From Fervidifonticultor_A tertius (lineage in GTDB: Bacteria; Sysuimicrobiota; Sysuimicrobiia; Sysuimicrobiales; Humicultoraceae), in contig JAVKIY010000022.1 of the NCBI GenBank assembly GCA_031459235.1, positions 1 through 41,548 on the forward strand: a stretch of 41,548 nucleotides of DNA, given 5' to 3'. Positions 16,669 through 23,347 of this stretch are shown here, one piece after another. The notes beneath the pieces were generated by a model. The model did not search any database. It was not told the DNA's origin and saw nothing but the letters and a program-made list of their open reading frames with translations. How positions within the stretch are numbered: position 1 is the first letter of the stretch; each line of letters opens with the position of its first letter. The position numbers and the translations under genes were made by a program.

Positions 16669-17433
16669 ATGCTGGCGCCCACGACACAGGCGACCGATCG
16701 GTTGCCACTGGGCCAACTGCCCAGGACATTCTTGTCCTCGCGCAGGCTCCTCGCTCTGCCGCTGCTCGCCGTCGCGCTAGCCGCCGCGTCGCCGGACGCC
16801 TCGGGCCAGCCGGCGGCCCTACCCGCATTCGGCCCCGGGGTCGTGGGGATCGCGAGCTCGGGCTTCGTGATCGCCGGAGGCGTGCCGCTCACATCCGGTG
16901 CCTGGGGGACCGACTACATCACGGTCTCGCACACGCTGCGTGTCGGGGCACAGTTCGCGGTCCTGCGTGACGGGTTCCCCTACGCTGAGACGAGGCCGGT
17001 CGCCGCGTGCTCGTCGCAGGCGCATGGGATCGACGTGCTGATCCTGCGGGCGTCCACGCACGCCAACGGCCCGGTGATCGAGTGGGGCGACCCGGCGGCG
17101 TTGCGCCCGGGCGACGAGTTCTACGGGTTCCCGCGCCGAGAGATCCATCCGGTACCGGTGAAGTACACGTTCGTCCACATGAACTACCTGGAGTGGTCGA
17201 AGCTCGACCGCGATCGTGTGTCGCACCAGTGGCACAACACCATGGTGGCGCGGGGAGGGAGCCGCCCCGGCTTCTCAGGGTCGCCGTGGGTGGCCGATGG
17301 CAGGGTCTTCGGACTGCACAAGGGCAGCACGCGCCCGCCCGGCCAGATGGAGCACCAGCTCGGCGAGTCGGCGGTGCGCATTCAGCAGTGCCTGAAGGAT
17401 CTGGGTTACGAGCACCTGGTCCCGCAGAACTGA
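16669..17433 (+). CDS. Exported trypsin-like (S1-fold) serine protease
   Basis: A 254-residue protein with an N-terminal basic and hydrophobic export signal (hydrophobic core about residues 26-40), followed by a chymotrypsin-fold domain. The triad can be read in order: His88 in YITVSHTL, Asp122 in HGIDVLIL and Ser203 in RPGFSGSPW, which aligns with GDSGGP of trypsins. After Ser203 the fold ends with VFGLHKGS, the usual final strand. There is one domain only, without PDZ, so it is not DegP/HtrA-like. The ATG at 16669 lies 33 bases after the preceding exported-protein gene and has a modest ribosome site (GAGCGGAG). Likely acts in the periplasm or outside the cell; substrate unknown. Confidence 0.8.
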   Translation: MLAPTTQATDRLPLGQLPRTFLSSRRLLALPLLAVALAAASPDASGQPAALPAFGPGVVGIASSGFVIAGGVPLTSGAWGTDYITVSHTLRVGAQFAVLRDGFPYAETRPVAACSSQAHGIDVLILRASTHANGPVIEWGDPAALRPGDEFYGFPRREIHPVPVKYTFVHMNYLEWSKLDRDRVSHQWHNTMVARGGSRPGFSGSPWVADGRVFGLHKGSTRPPGQMEHQLGESAVRIQQCLKDLGYEHLVPQN

Positions 17434-17568
17434 CACCGGGAAGCGGAGGCTCATCTGCGTGCTGCGCAGAGAGGGCGTCGAGGACGTCGCGCGGTCGAGG
17501 AGCTCATGGCGCTGGGATTCTCAATGGTCGCGCCCGTGCAGCGTGGTCGCTGCGGCAATGCCTGACGC

Positions 17569-17646
17569 TGGTGCCCCCAGCGGGATTCGAACCCGCGTTA
17601 CCGGCTTGAAAGACCGGCGTCCTGGGCCAGGCTAGACGATGGGGGC
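17569..17646 (-). tRNA. tRNA-Glu(TTC), CCA encoded
   Basis: Complete cloverleaf on the minus strand. The acceptor is GCCCCCA/TGGGGGC, the anticodon stem CCGGT/GCCGG has one terminal T-G pair around loop CTTTCAA (anticodon TTC, reading GAA), and the T-arm contains GTTCGAATC. The 3' CCA is encoded at 17569-17571. About 135 bases between the protease stop and this tRNA hold no feature I can support. Confidence 0.96.
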
Positions 17647-17661
17647 ACGGCGACCGTCAGC

Positions 17662-17667
17662 AGTATA
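17662..17667 (-). promoter_or_regulatory. -10 element (TATACT) for tRNA-Glu
   Basis: TATACT on the minus strand lies 15 bases before the tRNA-Glu 5' end and matches five of six -10 positions. No clear -35 box is found at 16-18 bases. Confidence 0.45.
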
Positions 17668-17699
17668 GCACGAGCCAGCGGCGTGCAGGCGCCGCGCGC

Positions 17700-18509
17700 C
17701 TACAGCGGCCCCCGCACCGCCCCGCCGTCCACCTGGAACGTCCCGCCCGTGATGAAGCTCGCGCGCTCCGAGGCCAGGAACACCGCCAGGCTCGCGAACT
17801 CCTCGGGCTGGCCCAGGCGGCCCAGCGGAATCTGAGAGATCCATAGCCGCCGCTCCGCCTCGCCGTAGGACAGTCCCTCGCGCTCCGCGTAGCCGGCGGT
17901 GAGCTCGCGCAGTCGGTCGGTGGCGATCGGCCCGGGGCAGATCGCATTCACCAGGATGTTGTCGGGTCCCAGCTCGAGCGCCTGCGTCTTCGCGAGCCCG
18001 ACGACCGCCAGCCGCACCGCGTTGGACAGCCCCAGGGTGGGCAGCGGGTGCTTCACCGTGTACGACGTCACGTGGATGATGCGGCCCCAGCGCTGCGCGC
18101 GCATGGACGGGATCACCGCGCGGCACAGCCGCACCGCGCCGAACAGCAGGCCCCCCACCGCGGCCTCCCACTGCGTGTCGGTGAGGGCCGCCACCGGCCC
18201 CGCCGGTGGACCGCCGGTGTTGGTGACCAGGATGTCCACGCGGCCGAATCGCTCCAGCGCGAAGGTCGCCAGGCGCTCCGCGTCCTCGGCGCGCCCCACG
18301 TCCGCCACCGCGGCGACGGCGGCGCCTCCCGAGGCGGCCACGGCGGGGTTGGCCGCGATCGCCGCGGCCGCGGCCTCGACGGCCGACCGGGTTCGCGAGG
18401 CAACGACGACCCGTGCCCCCTCAGCGGCGAGTCCCTCGGCGATCGCCCGGCCCAGCCCCCGGCTCGCGCCGCTCGTGATCGCGACCTTGCCCCGCAGCCC
18501 CAGCTCCAC
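17700..18509 (-). CDS. SDR-family oxidoreductase with atypical active site
   Basis: A 269-residue short-chain dehydrogenase/reductase (3-oxoacyl-ACP-reductase-like). The nucleotide-binding loop reads TSGASRGLG (12-20), the NNAG-type motif is TNTGG, and the C-terminal IVNAICPGPIATDRL-like strand (here ILVNAICPGPIATDRL) is normal. Ser149 is in place, but where the catalytic YxxxK is expected the sequence reads L161-S-N-A-V-R166, so Tyr and Lys are missing. A subgroup of SDRs with an SNA-x-R segment exists; its chemistry is unclear to me. GTG at 18509 has AGGGAGG eight bases before it. The start lies 89 bases inside the end of the response-regulator gene, so it is the last gene of the sigma/kinase/regulator operon. 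Confidence 0.85.
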   Translation of the reverse strand: MELGLRGKVAITSGASRGLGRAIAEGLAAEGARVVVASRTRSAVEAAAAAIAANPAVAASGGAAVAAVADVGRAEDAERLATFALERFGRVDILVTNTGGPPAGPVAALTDTQWEAAVGGLLFGAVRLCRAVIPSMRAQRWGRIIHVTSYTVKHPLPTLGLSNAVRLAVVGLAKTQALELGPDNILVNAICPGPIATDRLRELTAGYAEREGLSYGEAERRLWISQIPLGRLGQPEEFASLAVFLASERASFITGGTFQVDGGAVRGPL

Positions 18510-19245
18510 CCGGCGGCCTCCCTGCCCGCGGAATCCAGATCACCTGACGGCGAAACGCGGCGAGGCGGGTCTTGGCGACCGGGACGTGGGTCTCCTGCCC
18601 GTCGTCGAGCAGGAGGGTGTGCGCGTGGCGCGACCAGCTCACCAGCGCCCGCACGCGCCGCGGGTTCACCAGGTAGGCTCGGTGTGTGCGCAGGAAGCCG
18701 CACCGGGCGAGGGCGGCCTCGAGGCGGCCGAGCGGTCCGGCGACGCGGTGGACCGCGTCGTCGGCGTGGATCACCGCGACGCCACCCTGCGCCTCCACGT
18801 AGAGGATGCGCTCCGGCGCGAGCGCGCGGTGCATCTCGCCGGCAGGCACGAAGACGCGCGCCACGGCCGGCGGGCGCCCCGCGAGTCTCCGCCGCACCCT
18901 GCGCAGCGCCTCCCGCAGCCGCGCCGCGGAGAGGGGTTTGAGCACGTAGTCAGCGGCGTCGAGCGCGAACGCGTCGGCCGCGTGCTCCGCGTACCCGGTG
19001 ACGAAGACCACGGGCAACGCCCTGGGCAGACGCCGCGCGACCTCGATCCCGTCGCCGTCGGGCAGCCGTACATCCAGGCAGACCAGGTCGGGCCGCAAGG
19101 CCCCGGCCGCCCGCAGAACCTCGGCACCGGCAGCGCACTCCGCCGCGGCCTCGACGCCGAGCGGCGCGAGCAAGGCGCGAAGGTGCGCGCGCGCGCCGGC
19201 CTCGTCGTCGGCGATGACCGCGCGCAACGCGCCGCCGGCGCTCAC
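18421..19245 (-). CDS. LytTR-family response regulator
   Basis: A 274-residue DNA-binding response regulator. The receiver domain (about 8-118) has the acidic pair Asp13/Asp14, phospho-acceptor Asp58 in LVCLDVRLPDGDG, Thr83 and Lys103 in YVLKPLS. The LytTR DNA-binding domain (about 128-232) has ILYVEAQGGVAVIHADDAV and FLRTHRAYLVNPRRVRAL. A Gly/Arg-rich tail of about 40 residues comes from the stretch that overlaps the SDR gene. The GTG at 19245 overlaps the kinase gene's TGA (GTGA), so kinase and regulator are coupled. LytTR regulators bind pairs of short direct repeats; I see no clear pair in the operon's upstream region. Confidence 0.92.
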   Translation of the reverse strand: MSAGGALRAVIADDEAGARAHLRALLAPLGVEAAAECAAGAEVLRAAGALRPDLVCLDVRLPDGDGIEVARRLPRALPVVFVTGYAEHAADAFALDAADYVLKPLSAARLREALRRVRRRLAGRPPAVARVFVPAGEMHRALAPERILYVEAQGGVAVIHADDAVHRVAGPLGRLEAALARCGFLRTHRAYLVNPRRVRALVSWSRHAHTLLLDDGQETHVPVAKTRLAAFRRQVIWIPRAGRPPGGAGAAGQGRDHERREPGAGPGDRRGTRR

Positions 19246-19892
19246 CGCGCCGCCTCAATCGGCGGGACCGGGATGGTCACCGCGGCCAGCGCGCCCGCAC
19301 CCGGGCGGCCCATCAGGCGCAACCGCGCGGCCTCGCCCCACAAGGCGGCCAGACGCAGCCGAACGCCCACAAGTCCCCAGCCCGGCCGGGCGAACGGCCG
19401 GCGAAGCCCGGCGCCGTCATCGCTGACCGCCAGATGGAGGTAGCCGGCCCGCGCGCGGGCGGTCAGTCTGACCCGCCCCCCGGCGGCGCGTCGCGCCACA
19501 CCATGACGGATGGCGTTCTCGACCAGCGGCTGTAGGATGAGCGGCGGTACCGGTACGTCCAGCGCGTCGGGTTCGCAGGCTATCTCGAACCGCAGTCGGC
19601 CGCCCAGCCGCGCCCGCTCCACGCCGACGAACAGCATGACCAGGCGGAGCTCCTCGCGCAGCGACACGAGTGGCCACGCCGGCCGTATCTGACCGGCCAG
19701 ATACTGCGTGAGATAGCCGAGGAGGTCCTCGGCGGCCTCCGGCCTGCGCCGGAGGAGCCCGCCCACCAGGCTCAGGGTGTTCGACAACAAGTGGACCTGC
19801 GCGCGAGTGTTGAGCCCCGGGAGCGCCTGGAGCTGGCGAGGCGAGCGCGTACGCGGACCGTGCACGGGCGAGACCTCCGCCGATGAACTCAC
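19242..19892 (-). CDS. LytS-type histidine kinase lacking a sensor domain
   Basis: A 216-residue kinase of the His_kinase (PF06580) plus HATPase type. The phospho-acceptor segment reads RAQVHLLSNTLSLV, with His34 where the family normally has PHFLFNTLN, so the motif is degenerate around a kept His. The family's VSLREELRLVMLFVGVERAR helix follows. The ATP domain has the N-box LVENAIRHG with Asn126, the G1 box SDDGAG and the G2 region GWGLVGVRLR. There is no membrane helix or input domain, so the protein is cytosolic and must be driven by a partner. GTG at 19892 overlaps the sigma-factor stop (GTGA) and its own TGA overlaps the regulator start. An in-frame extension to 20219 would lie within the sigma gene and is rejected. 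Confidence 0.85.
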   Translation of the reverse strand: MSSSAEVSPVHGPRTRSPRQLQALPGLNTRAQVHLLSNTLSLVGGLLRRRPEAAEDLLGYLTQYLAGQIRPAWPLVSLREELRLVMLFVGVERARLGGRLRFEIACEPDALDVPVPPLILQPLVENAIRHGVARRAAGGRVRLTARARAGYLHLAVSDDGAGLRRPFARPGWGLVGVRLRLAALWGEAARLRLMGRPGAGALAAVTIPVPPIEAAR

Positions 19893-20620
19893 GGTCCGGC
19901 CTGGGGCGACACCGCCTCCGGCGCAGCGCCCGGGCGCAGGTCCGGAGCGGCCGCCGTCCGGAAGTGGGAAGCGGCCCAGGGTTTCGGAACGACCGGCCGG
20001 ACCTCCTGCCGGACGGCGCGCGGAGTTCGCCGCGAGGCGAGCGCGGGCTCTCCCCGCATCAGGCGGCGCAGGCGCGCGACCCCTCTCGCATGAATCTCGG
20101 CGGTGCGCGTGATGGACAGGCCCAGGCGCGCGGCCGCCTCCCGTAGGGTCAACCCCTGGACCAGACGGAGCTCGAGTACCTGGCGGTCGCGCGGCGGAAG
20201 GGCGGCCAGGGCTACCCACGCCCGGCGCCGCAAGTCGGTCTCAATGGCCTGCGCCTCCGGGCTCGCGGCCTCGTCGTCGGACACCTCCAGCGCCTGGTCG
20301 AGTCCGACAAGGACCACGCCGCTGGCAATCTGGGCCGCGGCAGCCCCGGACGCCGCCCGCTGCGCGCGGCGCGCCGACCGCGAAACCGGGCTGCGCGCCC
20401 GCAGCCCGTCGAGCATGGCACCGCGGATGCGGTGGCCCGCGTAGGTCGAAAAGCCGACGCGCCGCGCCGGGTCGTAGCGGCGCAGGGCTGCCGCGAGCCC
20501 GATGACCCCGTCAGCCACCAGATCGTCGAACTCGACGGTCGTCGGCAGGCCGCGGCCGAGCGCGCGCGCGATCGCGCCGACCAGCGGCAGGTAGGCCTCG
20601 AGCAGCACTGCCTGGTCCAC
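19889..20620 (-). CDS. Sigma-70 family factor, FliA/WhiG type
   Basis: A 243-residue alternative sigma factor. Region 2 (about 8-75) shows FDDLVADGVIGLAAALRRYD and GFSTYAGHRIRGAMLDGLR, the latter a mark of the FliA/WhiG/SigF group. Region 4 (about 134-189) shows LPPRDRQVLELRLVQGLTLR and a helix-turn-helix LREAAARLGLSITRTAEIH. The part between is poorly conserved, and a Pro/Ala/Arg-rich tail of about 50 residues follows. GTG at 20620 is preferred over GTG at 20638 because GGGAGGT lies five bases before it. No anti-sigma gene is adjacent; instead a LytS kinase gene overlaps its stop. There are no flagellar genes in view, so a stress or development regulon is as likely as motility. Confidence 0.88.
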   Translation of the reverse strand: MDQAVLLEAYLPLVGAIARALGRGLPTTVEFDDLVADGVIGLAAALRRYDPARRVGFSTYAGHRIRGAMLDGLRARSPVSRSARRAQRAASGAAAAQIASGVVLVGLDQALEVSDDEAASPEAQAIETDLRRRAWVALAALPPRDRQVLELRLVQGLTLREAAARLGLSITRTAEIHARGVARLRRLMRGEPALASRRTPRAVRQEVRPVVPKPWAASHFRTAAAPDLRPGAAPEAVSPQAGP

Positions 20621-20766
20621 AGCGCACCTCCCGTCCACCGAGGGTCAAGGCCAGAATGCGCCGCGGCAGCGCGAGGTGGAATCGCGGCTCCCGCAACAGG
20701 CGCCGTGGCGAGGACAAACGGCGCGGCGCGAGGCGCGAACGGGGTGCACGTTCGGGATCGCGCGCG

Positions 20767-20796
20767 GGGACAGGCCCGGGGACCGTGCGCTATGAT
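20767..20796 (+). promoter_or_regulatory. Promoter of the alpha/beta hydrolase gene
   Basis: GGGACA (20767-20772), an 18-base spacer and TATGAT (20791-20796) stand upstream of the strong ribosome site AAGGAGG and the ATG at 20822. The -10 matches five of six positions and the -35 four of six. The rest of the roughly 200-base gap to the divergent sigma gene holds nothing else I can support. Confidence 0.52.
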
Positions 20797-20821
20797 GGAA
20801 GGGTCAGAAGGAGGCAGGGGG

Positions 20822-21610
20822 ATGCACATCGAGGTCGCCGGACGGCGGCTCGGATACGAGGTGGACGGATCCGGGCCTCCGCTTGTCCTGCTCCACGCGT
20901 TTCCACTGAACCGCGCGATGTGGCGACCACAGGTGGCCGCGCTGCGCGACCGGTTCACGGTCATCACACCGGACCTGCGCGGGTTCGGGGAGTCGGATCC
21001 GCCCGCGGGTCCGCTCATCATGGACGACTACGCGGCGGACGTGCTCGCGATGCTGGACGCGCTCGGCTACGAGCGCACCGCGCTCGGCGGCTGCTCCATG
21101 GGCGGCTACGTGCTCTTCCGCGTCGTGGCCGCCGCCCCGAGCCGGGTCTCGGCCCTGATCGTCGCCGACTCGCGCGCCGAGCCTGACACCGAGGAAGGCC
21201 GCCAGCGTCGGATGGCGACGATCGAGCGCATCCAGCGCGAGGGGCCGGCCGCCTGGGTCGAAGAGTTTGCCGGCACCCTGGTCGGCCCCACGACGCGGAC
21301 GCAGCGTCCGGGCGTCATGGCGGCCGTCCGACAGATCATCGGCGCGCCGGACCCGCGAGGATTGACCGCCGCGCTGTCGGCGATGGCCTCCCGGCTCGAC
21401 AGCCGGCCGTTGCTGCCGTCGATCCGGGTGCCAGTCCTGGTGGTCGTCGGCGAGGAGGACACGCTGACCCCGCCGGCGTCGTCAGAAGCGATGGCGCAGG
21501 CGCTGCCGGCAGCCCGCCTGGTGAAGATCTCCGGTGCCGGGCACCTGGCGAACCTGGAAGCGCCCGAGGCGTTCAACCGCGCGGTCCGGGAGTTCCTCCT
21601 CGCGCAGTAG
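20822..21610 (+). CDS. Alpha/beta hydrolase (3-oxoadipate enol-lactonase-like fold)
   Basis: A 262-residue soluble alpha/beta hydrolase with a complete triad: Ser92 in GGCSMGGYV, Asp213 in VGEEDTLTP and His241 in GAGHLANLE. The oxyanion-hole strand LVLLHAFPLNRAMW and the DLRGFGESD turn are also typical. By overall pattern it resembles 3-oxoadipate enol-lactonases and related esterases, but the family is too broad to name a substrate. ATG at 20822 has AAGGAGG just upstream; an open frame back to 20432 lies opposite the sigma gene and is rejected. It has its own promoter and ends convergently, overlapping the next hydrolase by 38 bases. Confidence 0.9.
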   Translation: MHIEVAGRRLGYEVDGSGPPLVLLHAFPLNRAMWRPQVAALRDRFTVITPDLRGFGESDPPAGPLIMDDYAADVLAMLDALGYERTALGGCSMGGYVLFRVVAAAPSRVSALIVADSRAEPDTEEGRQRRMATIERIQREGPAAWVEEFAGTLVGPTTRTQRPGVMAAVRQIIGAPDPRGLTAALSAMASRLDSRPLLPSIRVPVLVVVGEEDTLTPPASSEAMAQALPAARLVKISGAGHLANLEAPEAFNRAVREFLLAQ

Positions 21611-22223
21611 CCGCGGCCAGCCACGCGCGGGCCGCGGTCACGTCGCCGGCGGCGAGCGCGTGTCCGCCGGCCTCCCAGTGCACCGTCACCTCCGCGCCCG
21701 CGGCACGTAGCATCTGTGCGAGCCGGTCCGGATGGTCGGGCGGCACCAGCGGGTCGCCGCGGCCTGCCGCGAGCAGCACCGGGACGCCCGAGAGGTCGGG
21801 CTGCCGCTCCGGCACCAGCGGCACCATCGGCCGCAGCAGCACCGCGCCGGCCAGCACGCCCGGCCTGAGCAGGAGCAGGCTGGCCGCGATGTTGGCGCCG
21901 TTGGAGAACCCGACCGCCACCAGCCGCGCCGGGTCGAGCGCGTAGCTGGCGGCCGCGGCCGTCAGGAACTCCGCGAGTTCCTCTGTGCGCGCCCGGAGAT
22001 CCTCCAGGTCGAAGACGCCTTCGGCCAGCCGTCGGAAGAAGCGCGGCATCCCGCGCTCCAGCACCTTGCCGCGCGGGCTGAGCAGCGCCGCCCCCGGCAG
22101 CAATGCCTGGCCCAGGGGGATCAGGGCTCCCTCGTCGCCGCCGGTCCCGTGCAGGAGCACGAGTGTGCACGCCGGGCCGTCGGGCGCGGCGGGCACGAAG
22201 CGGTGGACGAAGCCGCCGGTCAC
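21573..22223 (-). CDS. Carboxylesterase / phospholipase-like alpha/beta hydrolase
   Basis: A 216-residue esterase of the short phospholipase/carboxylesterase family that includes the MhqD-type enzymes. The triad is Ser107 in VGFSNGAN, Asp157 in AGRGDPLVP and His188 in EAGGHAL, and the N-terminal strand is LVLLHGTGGDE with the family RGKV segment after it. GTG at 22223 is the only good start but lacks an obvious ribosome site. It lies 120 bases downstream of the YceI gene on the same strand and may be read from the YceI promoter. In Bacillus the MhqD-type enzymes belong to quinone-stress regulons, which suits the neighbouring HxlR regulator; this link is inference. Confidence 0.82.
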   Translation of the reverse strand: MTGGFVHRFVPAAPDGPACTLVLLHGTGGDEGALIPLGQALLPGAALLSPRGKVLERGMPRFFRRLAEGVFDLEDLRARTEELAEFLTAAAASYALDPARLVAVGFSNGANIAASLLLLRPGVLAGAVLLRPMVPLVPERQPDLSGVPVLLAAGRGDPLVPPDHPDRLAQMLRAAGAEVTVHWEAGGHALAAGDVTAARAWLAAATARGGTPGPRG

Positions 22224-22343
22224 CCGGGGGTGCCGGCGGCTTTGTCGATGGCCATGCGAGTGTCGGGCGCCGGGCTCACGCCGGACACCCTTCGGCAGCG
22301 TGCCCGCGCAGCCCTGGCCGTTCGCGACCTGCCGAGGGCCCGC

Positions 22344-22877
22344 TCAGGCCGCCACCGCCTCCAGGGCCACCGCCTCGGCGTCCAGCGCCACCTTGATCTC
22401 GTCCCCCACGAGCAGGGCCCCCATCTCGAGCACCTGGTTCCAGGTCAGGCCCCAGTCCTTCCGGTTGATGACCGCGGTGGCGGTCGCGCCGGCGCGCCGG
22501 TTGCCCCACGGGTCTGTCACCGGTGGCGTCGTCTCGACCTCGAACGTCACCGGCCGCGTCACGCCGCGGATCGTGAGCTGACCGTGGACGCGGTAGCGGA
22601 CGTCGTCGATCGGCTCGATGCGGTCGCAGGTGAAGGTCAGGGTCGGGTGGTTCTCGGCGTCGAGGAAGTCGGGCGACCGCAGGTGCGCGTCGCGCTTCGG
22701 CTCGGCCGTGTCGATGCTCGCCGCGTCGATCGTGGCATCGATCCGAATCGGGCGGCCGCGCTCGTCGGTCTCGATGCTGCCCGTCACGTTGCGGAACCGT
22801 CCGCGGACGGTGAAGATGCCCATGTGCTTGACCGAGAAGCTCAGACTGGTGTGGCTGGGATCCAGAGCCCACTTCAT
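22344..22877 (-). CDS. YceI-family lipid-binding protein
   Basis: A 177-residue member of the YceI family, a lipocalin-like beta barrel that binds isoprenoid or quinone-type lipids. Hallmarks are the start MKWALDPSHTSLSFSVKHMG, then RGRFRNVTGSIETD, DFLDAENHPTLTF, the GQLTIRGVTRPVTFEV strand and INRKDWGLTWN. There is no signal peptide, so it is a cytosolic form. The ribosome site GGAGGGGTGA is excellent. It is transcribed divergently from an HxlR regulator from a near-consensus promoter, so it is the likely main target of that regulator. Confidence 0.93.
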   Translation of the reverse strand: MKWALDPSHTSLSFSVKHMGIFTVRGRFRNVTGSIETDERGRPIRIDATIDAASIDTAEPKRDAHLRSPDFLDAENHPTLTFTCDRIEPIDDVRYRVHGQLTIRGVTRPVTFEVETTPPVTDPWGNRRAGATATAVINRKDWGLTWNQVLEMGALLVGDEIKVALDAEAVALEAVAA

Positions 22878-22937
22878 GCCGTCTCACCCCTCCGTTGCCG
22901 CCCCCGGACCCGTTCTGCGGCGGGCGGCGTTCTAAGA

Positions 22938-22966
22938 GTGAATCATACACCATAGTAGTATATAAT
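22938..22966 (+). promoter_or_regulatory. Promoter of the HxlR regulator gene
   Basis: A perfect TATAAT (22961-22966), with a weak GTGAAT (22938-22943) 17 bases before it. It overlaps the divergent YceI promoter almost completely, so only one RNA polymerase could occupy the site at a time. Confidence 0.5.
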
Positions 22967-22971
22967 GTCAA
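22942..22971 (-). promoter_or_regulatory. Promoter of the YceI gene
   Basis: On the minus strand a perfect TTGACA (22966-22971), an 18-base spacer and TATGAT (22942-22947). The spacer holds the inverted repeat ATAC-N9-GTAT (22945-22961), a shape seen in HxlR-type operators. The AT-rich stretch stands out sharply in a GC-rich genome. Confidence 0.72.
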
Positions 22972-22980
22972 GTGCTTGAC
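22967..22980. promoter_or_regulatory. Perfect palindrome, candidate HxlR operator
   Basis: GTCAAG-TG-CTTGAC is a perfect 6-bp inverted repeat. It covers the -35 box of the YceI promoter and the expected transcription start of the HxlR gene, so a bound dimer would block both. The binding protein is inferred from position. Confidence 0.45.
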
Positions 22981-23011
22981 CGGATGCGCCGCGAGGGGTA
23001 TCCTTGGTGCG

Positions 23012-23347
23012 ATGAACGAGGGTGACTTCACCTGTCCGGCCTACCGGGCCATCGACCTCCTCCAGGAGAAGTGGGTGCTCCACATCGTCCGCACCCTGCT
23101 CACCGGACCCAAGGGCTTCAACGAGCTAAGCCGCGAGGTCGGCGGGTGCAACCCCGCCACGCTGGCGCAGCGGCTGGACCATCTCGAGGCGTTGGGGATC
23201 GTGAAGAAGACCGTGCAGTCGGTGATGCCGCCGAAGACGAGCTACCGGCTCACGGCGTCGGGCCAGGCCCTCATCGAGGTCGTCGAAGCGATCGACCGCT
23301 GGGCTCGGCGGCACTTGAAGGACCCCGCCCCCGCGCGGCGCGCCTAG
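23012..23347 (+). CDS. HxlR-family transcriptional regulator
   Basis: A 111-residue winged-helix regulator of the HxlR family. Cys8 in FTCPAYRAIDLLQEKWVLHI is the conserved N-terminal cysteine that in YodB/CatR-type members senses quinones or diamide. The recognition region NELSREVGGCNPATLAQRLDH and the wing KTSYRLTASG follow. The ATG at 23012 is the conserved start; its ribosome site is weak, in keeping with low expression of a repressor. It is divergent from YceI with interlocked promoters and palindromes, so it probably represses both YceI and itself. The TAG stop shares CTAG with the convergent dnaB stop. Confidence 0.92.
   Translation: MNEGDFTCPAYRAIDLLQEKWVLHIVRTLLTGPKGFNELSREVGGCNPATLAQRLDHLEALGIVKKTVQSVMPPKTSYRLTASGQALIEVVEAIDRWARRHLKDPAPARRA

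Noticed and set aside
22967..22980. Palindrome as a terminator stem
   Set aside because: It lies upstream of both divergent genes and has no T-tract; an operator role fits better.
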